Assembly: GCA_029784795.1 (NCBI GenBank)
Contig: JAFMAW010000003.1
Location: 1 to 64,000, forward strand
Origin: Nitrososphaerota archaeon
GTDB lineage: Archaea; Thermoproteota; Nitrososphaeria; Nitrososphaerales; UBA183
Direction of reading: 5' to 3'
Length of the DNA stretch: 64,000 bases
Part shown: positions 41,808 through 49,760 of the stretch, piece by piece
Layout of the letters: every line of letters begins with the position of its first letter
How positions within the stretch are numbered: position 1 is the stretch's first letter
Program-made: the position numbers and the translations under genes
The notes under the pieces: generated by a model
The model's input: the letters and a program-made list of their open reading frames with translations, nothing else
What the model was told of the DNA's origin: nothing
The model's database searches: none

Positions 41808-42614
41808 TCACGTGTACGCCTGCCTGATAGTCGGGAACGCCCCGAGCGCCTGCTCCGGGGTGTACATGTGGGGGTTCAGCTCCAGACAGACGAGGATGTC
41901 CCTCCCGGCTACCTGCTCCATCAGCCTGGCGAGGGGAGCGGTCCCCCTCCCCGGGATGAGATGATCGTCGAGGTCGCCGGAGTTATCGCTCAGGTGGATC
42001 TCGGTGAGCTTAGCCCCCATCGCCTTCGCCATCGCGCTGGGGTCCTGGCCGCTCGCATGGGCGTGGCCGCTGTCGAGGGTGCATCCGCATCCTGGAACCC
42101 TGTTGATGAGGGAGGCGAGGGACTCAGTGGTGCTCCCCAGGGGGTAGCAGTACACGGACGAGCTCCCAGCCTGGTTCTCAACGTTGATGCCGAGCCTCCC
42201 CCCCGCGACCTTTACCATCCTTGTCAGGGTCGACACTGCGTCGTCCTCTGATCGCTGGACCATGGCCTCGTTGTGCACGCTCCCCGGGTGGACGGTGATT
42301 ATGCGCACTCCGAGGGAGGCACAGAACTCTACAAACGACTCCAGGGTCTTCGCTACCGCCTCTTTCACCGGCTGGAAGGGATTCGCAGGGTTAAGGTCGG
42401 TGAAGGGCGCGTGGGCTGTCACCGTCATGTTATAGGCCGACAGCGCGTCTTCGACCTCCCTCCGGTCGGACCAGCCTGGGTACGCGTGGGGGACTTCGCC
42501 CCAGAGCTCGATGTAGTCCGCCCCCGAGTCACCGATTGCCTTCACCGCCGCGCCGATGTCCAGCCCTAGGAGAGACCAGGTGCTGATGCCTACCTTCATC
42601 TTCTCTCCCTGCAA
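41808..42614 (-). CDS. Sugar phosphate isomerase/epimerase-like TIM barrel (AP endonuclease 2 family)
   Basis: A 268-residue xylose-isomerase-like barrel. Metal-site features include HAPFTDLNP, VRIITVHPGSVHN, GINVENQAG, CTLDSGHAHASGQD, KLTEIHLSDNSGDLDDHLIPG and CLELNP, the order seen in IolE/IolI-like and endonuclease IV-like enzymes. The histidines and acidic residues for divalent metals are complete, so it should be active. Start is 42614 or the ATG at 42599 (MKVGISTWSL). It lies 10 bp downstream of the cNMP-binding gene, in one operon. Substrate unknown. Confidence 0.82.
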   Translation of the reverse strand: MQGEKMKVGISTWSLLGLDIGAAVKAIGDSGADYIELWGEVPHAYPGWSDRREVEDALSAYNMTVTAHAPFTDLNPANPFQPVKEAVAKTLESFVEFCASLGVRIITVHPGSVHNEAMVQRSEDDAVSTLTRMVKVAGGRLGINVENQAGSSSVYCYPLGSTTESLASLINRVPGCGCTLDSGHAHASGQDPSAMAKAMGAKLTEIHLSDNSGDLDDHLIPGRGTAPLARLMEQVAGRDILVCLELNPHMYTPEQALGAFPTIRQAYT

Positions 42615-42624
42615 GTGGTCGCGC

Positions 42625-43050
42625 TCAGAACCCTGTGGATGCCTCGACCGCTCGGAGCCTCTTCACGAGCTCCTTGAGCATAGGAATCGCGACCTCGGGG
42701 TGCCCCTTTATGAGCCCCGCGAACCCCCACGCGGGAAGCACCCAGCACTTCGTCTGAGCCACGGCGACAACGTCCGCCGACCTCGGCTGCCCGTCTATCA
42801 CGGACATCTCGCCGAAGAACTCCCCTCGCCCCAGGGTCGCGAGCAGCTTCGGCCCCTTCCTGACCTCCACCTTCCCGTCGATGATAAGATAGAATCCCAC
42901 TCCTGACCCCTTCTCGCCCACGACCCTGTCGCCTTCATTGAAGGACACCTCCTTCCCTTCTTTGACGATTGCCTTCCTGCTCTTTCCGTCGAGGCCGTCG
43001 AAGAAAGGCACGCCAGCGATGAGCTCAACCGTGTCGGGAGAATCCGCCAT
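42625..43050 (-). CDS. Cyclic nucleotide-binding domain protein
   Basis: A 141-residue single cNMP-binding beta-barrel. The phosphate-binding cassette is GEFFGEMSVIDGQPRSADVV at about residues 76-95. No helix-turn-helix or catalytic domain follows, so it is a stand-alone sensor. Ligand is unknown. The ATG at 43050 is 28 nt from a strong TATA box GTTTAAATC (43074-43082, minus strand). It is followed by a TIM-barrel isomerase gene. Confidence 0.83.
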   Translation of the reverse strand: MADSPDTVELIAGVPFFDGLDGKSRKAIVKEGKEVSFNEGDRVVGEKGSGVGFYLIIDGKVEVRKGPKLLATLGRGEFFGEMSVIDGQPRSADVVAVAQTKCWVLPAWGFAGLIKGHPEVAIPMLKELVKRLRAVEASTGF

Positions 43051-43099
43051 CCTGTCTCAAGGCGCCCCCTGGCGATTTAAACCCACCGAGCGCATCAAC

Positions 43100-44704
43100 T
43101 CACCCGAGGGCCCTCCGCCTGAGGAGGTAGGCCCGCCACACCAACACGTCGGCCACCGCCCCGGCTGCGAGTACCGCCAGCAGAGCCACGGTCAGTACGG
43201 GGAACTTCGCGGCCGCCGGGTTCAGCGTGATGTCGGTGGTCTGCCCCGACGACACCTGCACGACCTGGCTGACCGTGGAGCCGTCGTAGGTCATGGTGAA
43301 GTTGTACTCGCCCGGCGGGAGGACCAGTGAGACGGACCCTCCCCTGCCTGTCTTCAGGTGTTCCGGCTGGGCGCCCACCTTCTGCACCGTCAGCGTGGCG
43401 TTCTCGATGGGGACGCCTACGGAGCCCGCCAGGGCGTCCACCGTCCCCACCGATGGCTGGATGCTCTCGACCTGACGCGGGCCTGAGACCGAGACGGGGA
43501 AGGAGACGGTTGTCACGTTCTCGAAGTTGAGCGCCACAGACGCCGCGACCGGGAATGACCGGGCGATGATATACGCGCTCCCCTTGTACGCCACGAAGTC
43601 GGCGACCCCTGGCCCCGACACGGTGACCCCGACCTTGCCCAGGGCCACAGCCTGGGTCGCGTTGCCCAGGTCGATCCGCGTCTCCGAGGCAGGCGCGCTC
43701 GAAATGGTGAACGACTCGATCCCTCCGTCGTTGTAGGTCATCAGCAGTGTGGTCGGCCACGACGAGGCCGATCCGTTGAGGGGGGCGCTCAGCTGGAACG
43801 ACCCGGACGACACCGGGGTGAGTTGGTTGCATGCTCCCAGAGAGACCCAGGTCCTTCCGTTGACCAGGAGATACTGGGTATCGTAGGTTGATATCCCCGC
43901 GGGGGTCCTGACATAGGACCTGAGATCGTAGGGGCCGCTCCTCAGGCTGAGGTAGGTGGTCATCGGGGCTACCACGGGCTCGGTGCTTGCGCCCACGGCG
44001 ACCGCCTGGGTCTCGCCAGCCATGGTGTCGTAGGTGACCAGCCCGGTCGCTGTCAAGTAGGTCCGCGGGGTGTAGAGTTGGAACCAGGCCGAGACGGGCT
44101 GCTGGGCCTGGGGAGCGAAGGCGCTAACTGAGCTGCCGTTCAGCGACACGATCAGGGCGCCCCCGACGGAAGTAGGGAGCTGGAACGTAGACGTCCCTCC
44201 CGCCGCCGGCCCCATCAGGCAGGCCTGCATCCCGTAGGCAGTGGTGTTGGCCACGGAGTAGCCCAGCACAAGGTCGCCCTTCGAGAGCCCAACCGACTCC
44301 AGCGCGGGGGGCTGGAGGGCGCTGGCGTTCCGCACGGAGAAGCCTATCTGGGCGACCCCGTCCCCGAGGTATGCGTCCAGGGTCCACTCACCCACTGACC
44401 CATTGGACGGGAAGGTGTAGATCTTGGCCAGGGCGCCGGCGGGGAGCTCGACGGCCGGAAGGTCGGAGCCGTTCGGGGGCGCGAGGATGAGCGTCATCGC
44501 GCTGCTGTTGGAGTATGATTGGACCCAGAGGTTGTCCCCCGGGGCGAACACGGGGACCGCCCTGGAAGCCGGCTGGATGCTGAGTGGCCCGTATCCGAGG
44601 CCGAGGAGGCCCTGGATGGAGTTCGACGCCGCCGCGTGAGACGGGAGAGGGGCGAAGGCCAGGAGGAGCAGGGCGGCCACGGCCAGCGCGGCGCTACTTC
44701 GCAA
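43100..44704 (-). CDS. Large exported, membrane-anchored surface protein
   Basis: A 534-residue protein with a classical signal peptide (MRSSAALAVAALLLLAFAPL, cleaved near SHAAA) and one C-terminal helix (about residues 505-525) followed by the basic tail RAYLLRRRALG. The ectodomain is rich in beta, serine, threonine and N-x-S/T sequons. Near residues 440-500 is a carboxypeptidase-regulatory-like strand (VSLVLPPGEYNFTMTYDG). Function unknown. Last gene of the MoxR operon, overlapping the preceding gene by 11 bp, so likely a client or partner of that system. Confidence 0.75.
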   Translation of the reverse strand: MRSSAALAVAALLLLAFAPLPSHAAASNSIQGLLGLGYGPLSIQPASRAVPVFAPGDNLWVQSYSNSSAMTLILAPPNGSDLPAVELPAGALAKIYTFPSNGSVGEWTLDAYLGDGVAQIGFSVRNASALQPPALESVGLSKGDLVLGYSVANTTAYGMQACLMGPAAGGTSTFQLPTSVGGALIVSLNGSSVSAFAPQAQQPVSAWFQLYTPRTYLTATGLVTYDTMAGETQAVAVGASTEPVVAPMTTYLSLRSGPYDLRSYVRTPAGISTYDTQYLLVNGRTWVSLGACNQLTPVSSGSFQLSAPLNGSASSWPTTLLMTYNDGGIESFTISSAPASETRIDLGNATQAVALGKVGVTVSGPGVADFVAYKGSAYIIARSFPVAASVALNFENVTTVSFPVSVSGPRQVESIQPSVGTVDALAGSVGVPIENATLTVQKVGAQPEHLKTGRGGSVSLVLPPGEYNFTMTYDGSTVSQVVQVSSGQTTDITLNPAAAKFPVLTVALLAVLAAGAVADVLVWRAYLLRRRALG

Positions 44705-45470
44705 CGCCTATCCCCCACGAAGCGATGACAACGGCCAGCGCCGGCGGCGCCAGGATCAGCGGCGGATAGAGGCCTGTGAGCGATGCGACCACCGCCCACC
44801 CGGCCGTTGCCGCCGTCGCCACTATGGCTACAACGATCTGCCTCGGCTCCACCCTCCCCCCGGCGTCCCATCCGAGGGTCGCGTAGAGGAGCAGCACCAC
44901 GTACAATGCGGCGAAGTCGAAGTAGACGGGGTTGGAGGCGGCGAAGGAGACGTACCCTGAAAGGGCGCTCCTAATCACGGCGCCGGGGTCTCCTCCCGCT
45001 GTAGCCGCGGCGTCTGCGGAGTTGATGAGGAGCAGTCCCAGCTCGGCCGCGGCGAGGCACGTGGGCACCACCCTGGTCAGCCTGTCGGACCGGGACATGG
45101 CGACGCCCACCCTGAACGCCAAGAACGCCAGTCCGCAGGTCGACGCCCCCAGGACCCAGCCTAGGACCAGCTCCTGGCCAAGGCTGGGGATGAGCGTCCC
45201 GCCGAAGGCGAAGTACGCGACGACCAGGACAGGGAGGGCGAGGACGTCTGCTCCGTAGAAGTCGATGACGAACGCTCCGCTTGCGTTCCTTAGCTTAGGC
45301 ACCGCGAACAGGGCCTCCGTCTTACCCACTTGGAGTGCGACTACCATCAGTTCGAAGAGCGTCAACTGGGAAAGGACACCGGAGCCGAACAGGGCCACTA
45401 TGTACTCGACGTCTATGTAGAGGAGCGCGACCGTCGCGGCGACGGCAAGGGGGACCGTCCGCGCGTTCAT
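44694..45470 (-). CDS. Multi-spanning membrane protein of the MoxR operon
   Basis: A 258-residue hydrophobic protein with about seven predicted helices and no recognised family. ATG at 45470 overlaps the DUF58 stop by 4 bp (ATGA). The longer open frame is a shadow of the DUF58 gene. In MoxR-DUF58 operons uncharacterised membrane proteins are regular members, so a role in assembling or anchoring the complex is plausible (inference). Confidence 0.7.
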   Translation of the reverse strand: MNARTVPLAVAATVALLYIDVEYIVALFGSGVLSQLTLFELMVVALQVGKTEALFAVPKLRNASGAFVIDFYGADVLALPVLVVAYFAFGGTLIPSLGQELVLGWVLGASTCGLAFLAFRVGVAMSRSDRLTRVVPTCLAAAELGLLLINSADAAATAGGDPGAVIRSALSGYVSFAASNPVYFDFAALYVVLLLYATLGWDAGGRVEPRQIVVAIVATAATAGWAVVASLTGLYPPLILAPPALAVVIASWGIGVAK

Positions 45471-46528
45471 TTGCTGAGCACCATGGCCACCAGGCCGCTG
45501 ATGTCTTCCTTGCCCGTGAAGAAAGCGACCCCAGAACCGATGACCGGGTTCCTCTTCCCCCATGTCAGCACCAGCGACGGCTTCTCGAGCACCAGGGCCA
45601 TGGTCTCGGGGTCCTGTGTCTCGACCTGCCCCACGACGACGAAGTCGGAGTCTTTCGGCGTCTCCCTGGTCATCTCTCTCGCGCCGTCCTTCTTCCAGAG
45701 CCACACTACCATCTCCGCCAGCCCCGCCGGGTCCCTGGCCTGGGTTGTCCTCGCGTCGCCATCGACTACGTGCAGCAGCCTCACCGCCGTCCCGGACAGG
45801 ATGGCAGGGAGCGCCACCCTCGCTATGGCCTCCGACGCCAGGTCCATCCATATGGCCGTCCCCCTCTCCTCGCTGTCCCGCTCTTCCAGGAAGCAGACGG
45901 TCATCGTCTCCGGGATGTTCGCCTCCCCGACCCTGACGTAGAGCCTGTCGCTGGGGAGCTTCGCTTCCCTCTTCCACATTATGTCCTTAGAGCTGGACGA
46001 CGTGTTGTAGACCTCTGCCGAGTAGAACTCCTGGCCGAAGCCGCTCCTCCCTGCCGGGAGGTCTCCCAGCATGGCCGCGGCGACAGTGATCGGCTCCCTG
46101 CTGGCCAGGAGGAACGTCGGGAGGAACTCCAGCGCGAGGTCGAGCTCATGGAGCTGGCTGCGGACGAAGAGCCCGAGGGGGTCCCCCGCCCCCACCCTGA
46201 CCACGAAGCCGCTGAACAGCCCGGCGAACCTGGACTGCACAGCCAGCACCCTGGAGCTCCCCTCCCCTTCCAGCGAGGCATCGATCCCGCGCGGCCCGGA
46301 TACCAGCTCGAAGTTGACCGCCACCCTCCTCGGGCCCGACCACCCCTTCAGGGCGACCGTGACCCTCCTTCCTTTGAACGTCCTCTCGCGGGACTTCTCG
46401 GCGTAGAGGGTCAGCGCCTCGGGAGGGAGCGCCACGACGGCGAGGAGCGAAAACAGCGCCACGAATGCCAGGGAAAGGCCGATGGCCATCCCCCATCCGA
46501 AGTTTGAGATGGACCCGACGACTGTCAC
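45467..46528 (-). CDS. DUF58 domain protein
   Basis: A 353-residue protein with one or two N-terminal helices (about residues 10-40), then a beta-rich part and the DUF58 motif SGFGQEFYSAEVYN followed by KDIMWKREAKLPSDRLYVRV at about residues 161-200. DUF58 proteins accompany MoxR ATPases and often have a VWA-like fold C-terminally. It lies 44 bp downstream of the MoxR gene. Confidence 0.85.
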   Translation of the reverse strand: MTVVGSISNFGWGMAIGLSLAFVALFSLLAVVALPPEALTLYAEKSRERTFKGRRVTVALKGWSGPRRVAVNFELVSGPRGIDASLEGEGSSRVLAVQSRFAGLFSGFVVRVGAGDPLGLFVRSQLHELDLALEFLPTFLLASREPITVAAAMLGDLPAGRSGFGQEFYSAEVYNTSSSSKDIMWKREAKLPSDRLYVRVGEANIPETMTVCFLEERDSEERGTAIWMDLASEAIARVALPAILSGTAVRLLHVVDGDARTTQARDPAGLAEMVVWLWKKDGAREMTRETPKDSDFVVVGQVETQDPETMALVLEKPSLVLTWGKRNPVIGSGVAFFTGKEDISGLVAMVLSK

Positions 46529-46572
46529 TAGGGCTGTGGCCTTCAGGAAGTCCTTGCCATGGCTTGTCAGCC

Positions 46573-47508
46573 TTATCGTGGCGGCTTCACTCTTGTGAGT
46601 ATCTCGCTGACGATGTGCCCGGGGTCGTTGGCCTGGCCGACCAGCACCGCAGACTGGTCCAGCTTCAGCCGGTGCCCGAGCACCTCGACGGCCACCTGCT
46701 TGATGTCTTCAGGGGTCACGTAGTCCCTGCCTTCGAGGTAGGCCAGGGCCCTGGCGCAGTGTGTCAGGTGCACCATCGCCCTTGGGCTCGCCCCGAGGCT
46801 CAGCCTCGCGTCCCCCCTGCTCTCCTTCGCGATGGTCGCCAGGTACCCGATGATCTCGTCCGACACCTTCACCTTCTGCACCCCATCCATGATTTCCGCT
46901 AGCTCCGCGCCGCTCACGACAGCCTTGATCTGGTCCGTGTCCATCTCCCCGAGGTTCCTCCTGATCAGGGCAGACTCGGTGGCCAGGTCAGGGTAGGGCA
47001 TCTCGATCCTCATGAGGAATCTGTCCAGCTGGTTCTCCGGGAGCGGGTAGACCCCGTGGAACTCCTGGGGGTTCTGGGTAGCGATGACCATGAACGGCCG
47101 GGGGAGGGCCTGGGTCTGCCCCTCGACCGTCACCTGGAACTCCTGCATGGCCTCGAGGAGGGCGCTCTGCACCTTGGGGGGCGCCCGGTTAATCTCGTCG
47201 GCGAGGAGTATGTTGGTGAAGACTGGCCCCTTGCGGAAGTCGAAGGCCCTGTCCTTCATGTTGAACACGAATCCCCCCACCATGTCCATGGGGAGCATGT
47301 CAGGCGTGAACTGGATCCTCTTGAAGTCCACACCTATGCACCTCGTGAACGACTTCGCCAGGACAGTCTTCGAGACCCCCGGCACCCCCTCCAGGAGGAC
47401 GTGCCCTCCCGCCAGGAATGAGACGAGGAGGAGGTTAACCTCCCTGTCCCTCCCTATGACCACCGTCCTGACCTGCTCAGACACTCTTTCTCTTAGGTCC
47501 ATGTCCAA
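46573..47508 (-). CDS. MoxR-family AAA+ ATPase
   Basis: A 311-residue AAA+ ATPase acting as a chaperone for protein-complex maturation in related systems. Walker A is LLEGVPGVSKTVLAKS, Walker B LLADEINRAPPKVQSALLEA, sensor 1 MVIATQNPQEFHGVYPLPE, and the C-terminal LGASPRAMVHLTHCARALA is the MoxR lid. The start at 47508 overlaps the preceding small gene by 32 bp. Confidence 0.95.
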   Translation of the reverse strand: MDMDLRERVSEQVRTVVIGRDREVNLLLVSFLAGGHVLLEGVPGVSKTVLAKSFTRCIGVDFKRIQFTPDMLPMDMVGGFVFNMKDRAFDFRKGPVFTNILLADEINRAPPKVQSALLEAMQEFQVTVEGQTQALPRPFMVIATQNPQEFHGVYPLPENQLDRFLMRIEMPYPDLATESALIRRNLGEMDTDQIKAVVSGAELAEIMDGVQKVKVSDEIIGYLATIAKESRGDARLSLGASPRAMVHLTHCARALAYLEGRDYVTPEDIKQVAVEVLGHRLKLDQSAVLVGQANDPGHIVSEILTRVKPPR

Positions 47509-47821
47509 GCACTCCTCTCTGGATCTTCATAGCCAGCCCGGTCACTTCCTCCTTCCCCTCCACGGGGTCTGGCCTCCCGCCATACCTGAACGCTTCGTAT
47601 GCCTTCAGAGTCTCGCCCATCTTCGACCAGTCGGCCTCCACTCCCGCCCCCTTAAGGCGCTCGAATGCCTCACCCCAGGTGGAACCCTGGGGGAGCCAAG
47701 GCGCCCCCGCCGCCATCGAGCGCTCCAGCACGGAGAAGGCCTCGGCCAGGGTGTCGACTTTCCTAGCTCCCGCCCCCCTCAGGGCCAGGACGCCGACGGC
47801 CGCCGCTGCGAGGACGGCCAT
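47477..47821 (-). CDS. DUF4129-like short membrane protein
   Basis: A 114-residue protein with an N-terminal hydrophobic segment (MAVLAAAAVGVLALRGAGA) and a soluble helical part. The closing LKAYEAFRYGGRPDP resembles the C-terminal helix of DUF4129 domains found in MoxR operons (LxxxYERxRYG). Only the C-terminal half of that domain appears to be present. It is between an exported protein and the MoxR gene, overlapping the latter. Assignment is from pattern and context. Confidence 0.6.
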   Translation of the reverse strand: MAVLAAAAVGVLALRGAGARKVDTLAEAFSVLERSMAAGAPWLPQGSTWGEAFERLKGAGVEADWSKMGETLKAYEAFRYGGRPDPVEGKEEVTGLAMKIQRGVLGHGPKRKSV

Positions 47822-47843
47822 GTCTCCCAGGGCCAGCAGGATC

Positions 47844-48692
47844 TCAGACTGCGAAGTACTTCACCTCTGACGACATCGCGTACTGGAGCAGCGAGAGGCC
47901 GTAGGACGGGAGCACCTGGTCTTCCCCCTGTGGCCTGAGAACCACGATCGTCCCCGCGGGGGAGCCGTAGGTTCCGACGACAGTCATGTTCACGTTCATG
48001 AAGTCCTGCGGTGCGAACCCAGGCGCGATGAAGCCTCTCAGCTCGGTCGAAGTATCGGCGAAGCTGACGGCTCCTCTCACCCCAGCGTAGACCAGCGCGG
48101 TGGGCTCTGCACCTACCAGCGTGTCCTGGTTCACCACGCTCAACGACGCGACCGCGCCGTAGGCCGGGGTGACCCTCAGGATGAGATATGTGACGGTGTT
48201 CGACTTGAACGACAGAGTCCCCCTGAAGTTGACGTAGGGTCCGGAGCCGACAACGCTGTAGTTCCCTTCGAGGACAGGTATCTCGCCAGTCCCTGTCGTG
48301 TTCGTGATGAGTATGTTGGAGAGGACCTCCCCCCTGAACACCTTGGGGAGGCCGACCACCTCGAACCTGACTCCGCTGACCGGCTGGCCCAGCTGCGCCA
48401 GAGACGAGGGGGACTTGGACCCGGACGTAAAGGCGGCGCCGACGGTGGAGTTCCCCCCGGGTGCGACGCCGAATGTGACGTTCAACCCGGTCGCGGCAGG
48501 GGCCAACACCTGAACGCTCACTGCGAAATAGGGGCCCTTGGGGACCTGGGTCGTCTGCGCCCCCGCCTGGGTCGCGATGGGGAGGCGGCCCTGGAGGCCT
48601 GTCCCACCCGCCAGGGCGAACGCAAGGCCCCCTGTGACCGCAATCAGGACAACGAGAAGTGCGGTTACAACGGTAGGGCGCCTCATGGGCAC
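47844..48692 (-). CDS. Exported protein, first gene of the MoxR operon
   Basis: A 282-residue protein with an N-terminal signal anchor (about residues 8-30) and a beta-rich outer part containing many N-x-S/T sequons (for example ILITNTTGTGE and LEGNYSVVG). Function is unknown. GTG 48692 or ATG 48686 is the start; the TATA-like TACTTTTAGT (48716-48725, minus strand) is 28-34 nt upstream and begins the six-gene operon. Confidence 0.68.
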   Translation of the reverse strand: MPMRRPTVVTALLVVLIAVTGGLAFALAGGTGLQGRLPIATQAGAQTTQVPKGPYFAVSVQVLAPAATGLNVTFGVAPGGNSTVGAAFTSGSKSPSSLAQLGQPVSGVRFEVVGLPKVFRGEVLSNILITNTTGTGEIPVLEGNYSVVGSGPYVNFRGTLSFKSNTVTYLILRVTPAYGAVASLSVVNQDTLVGAEPTALVYAGVRGAVSFADTSTELRGFIAPGFAPQDFMNVNMTVVGTYGSPAGTIVVLRPQGEDQVLPSYGLSLLQYAMSSEVKYFAV

Positions 48693-48902
48693 GGGGACTC
48701 TGAGGGGGCCATCGCACTAAAAGTATTGTTGACAGCCGCAGGGCACGGAGGGAGCGCTCCCACGACCCCCTTCGTCTCTCTGACGCTCCGGAGCCCCTGC
48801 GCCAGATTTCCATGGCGGGGGTGGGGCCGCCTGAGTCAGACCGAACGAGCCTCTCGCCTCGCGGGGCAAGCTTAAATCAAATGGAGGCTGCTTCGCCCAG
48901 GC

Positions 48903-49310
48903 TTGCATCAGGCAAAGGGACCGGCGAAGTGCTCGCTCTGCGGCGCCGAAGAGGCCACCTCAGGCTCGTTCCCCCTGGTGGTGGGGGTGGGGAAGGTCTG
49001 CATAGCAGACGGGATGGTGAACGTGAAGTGCGAAGCCTGCGGCGCGGGCGTCAAGAGGGTCACTTCTGCAAGACTGCAGGGACGGACGCTCTGCCTGTCA
49101 GACTACATGAAGGAGATAGAGAAGTACAGGCGGCATATAGTGCAGAGCTTCGACGAGGATGACGAACCTGCCGTCGCAATCCTCCAGCGGGCCCACAACG
49201 AGGCGCCCGTAGGGTACACCCTCCTGGCGGTCCGCCGGGGGAGGAACAGCACCCATGTCTGGGAGGCGGAGTACGAGAAGACCGAGGTCTTTCAGATGCG
49301 CTGCAGCTGA
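48903..49310 (+). CDS. Zinc-ribbon-like small protein
   Basis: A 135-residue protein of unknown function. Cysteine pairs KCSLCG (near residue 10) and VKCEACGAG (near 43) and a further Cys in RTLCLSDYM suggest a zinc ribbon or treble clef in the first half; the second half is mixed alpha/beta without known motifs. The TTG start is 30 nt from CTTAAAT (48871-48877), a leaderless layout. The ATG at 48881 is out of frame. Confidence 0.65.
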   Translation: MHQAKGPAKCSLCGAEEATSGSFPLVVGVGKVCIADGMVNVKCEACGAGVKRVTSARLQGRTLCLSDYMKEIEKYRRHIVQSFDEDDEPAVAILQRAHNEAPVGYTLLAVRRGRNSTHVWEAEYEKTEVFQMRCS

Positions 49311-49397
49311 CCACGATGCCAACAAACTAACCGCGAGACCAACAAACATACACACTTTTCCTTAAACTGGCGGGGCGCCGTCACACCTCCGTCGCCC

Positions 49398-49721
49398 TTG
49401 GCCAACGAAGAGATGCTCGTCCTGAACAGGCTCCTCCAGGAGATAGAGGACCTCAAGGAGGGGCTCGACCCTGCGATTCTGTCGGGGTGGTACCAGAAGG
49501 TGATGAGCGACGCCAGGGCAGATGCTCCAGGATACCTGACTGACTCGATAGGCGTCGTCCAGGATCCTATCCTCCCCATGAAGTTCGAGTTCAAGACGTC
49601 GAGGCGGGCTGTCAGGCACGTCATAGGCGCCATCGACCGGAACCTCGACGCCATGCCGCTGGCTACCAGGCTCTACTTCCAGAAGGTGGAAGAGCTGATC
49701 CAGGCCGAGTCGCTGCGCTAG
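49398..49721 (+). CDS. Small helical protein of unknown function
   Basis: A 107-residue, mostly helical, acidic protein starting at TTG 49398, about 32 nt after CCTTAAACTG. No family is recognised. It contains LLQEIEDLKEGLDPAILSGW and ends AIDRNLDAMPLATRLYFQKV. Upstream is a short direct repeat, CCAACAAAC at 49318 and 49340. Confidence 0.6.
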   Translation: MANEEMLVLNRLLQEIEDLKEGLDPAILSGWYQKVMSDARADAPGYLTDSIGVVQDPILPMKFEFKTSRRAVRHVIGAIDRNLDAMPLATRLYFQKVEELIQAESLR

Positions 49722-49760
49722 CTCACTTCGCGGCCGCGTCCAGGCGCGCCGCCCCGGAGG

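Noticed and set aside
49318..49348. CCAACAAAC direct repeat as a CRISPR or regulatory array
   Set aside because: Only two short copies, too few for an array; no cas genes in the window.
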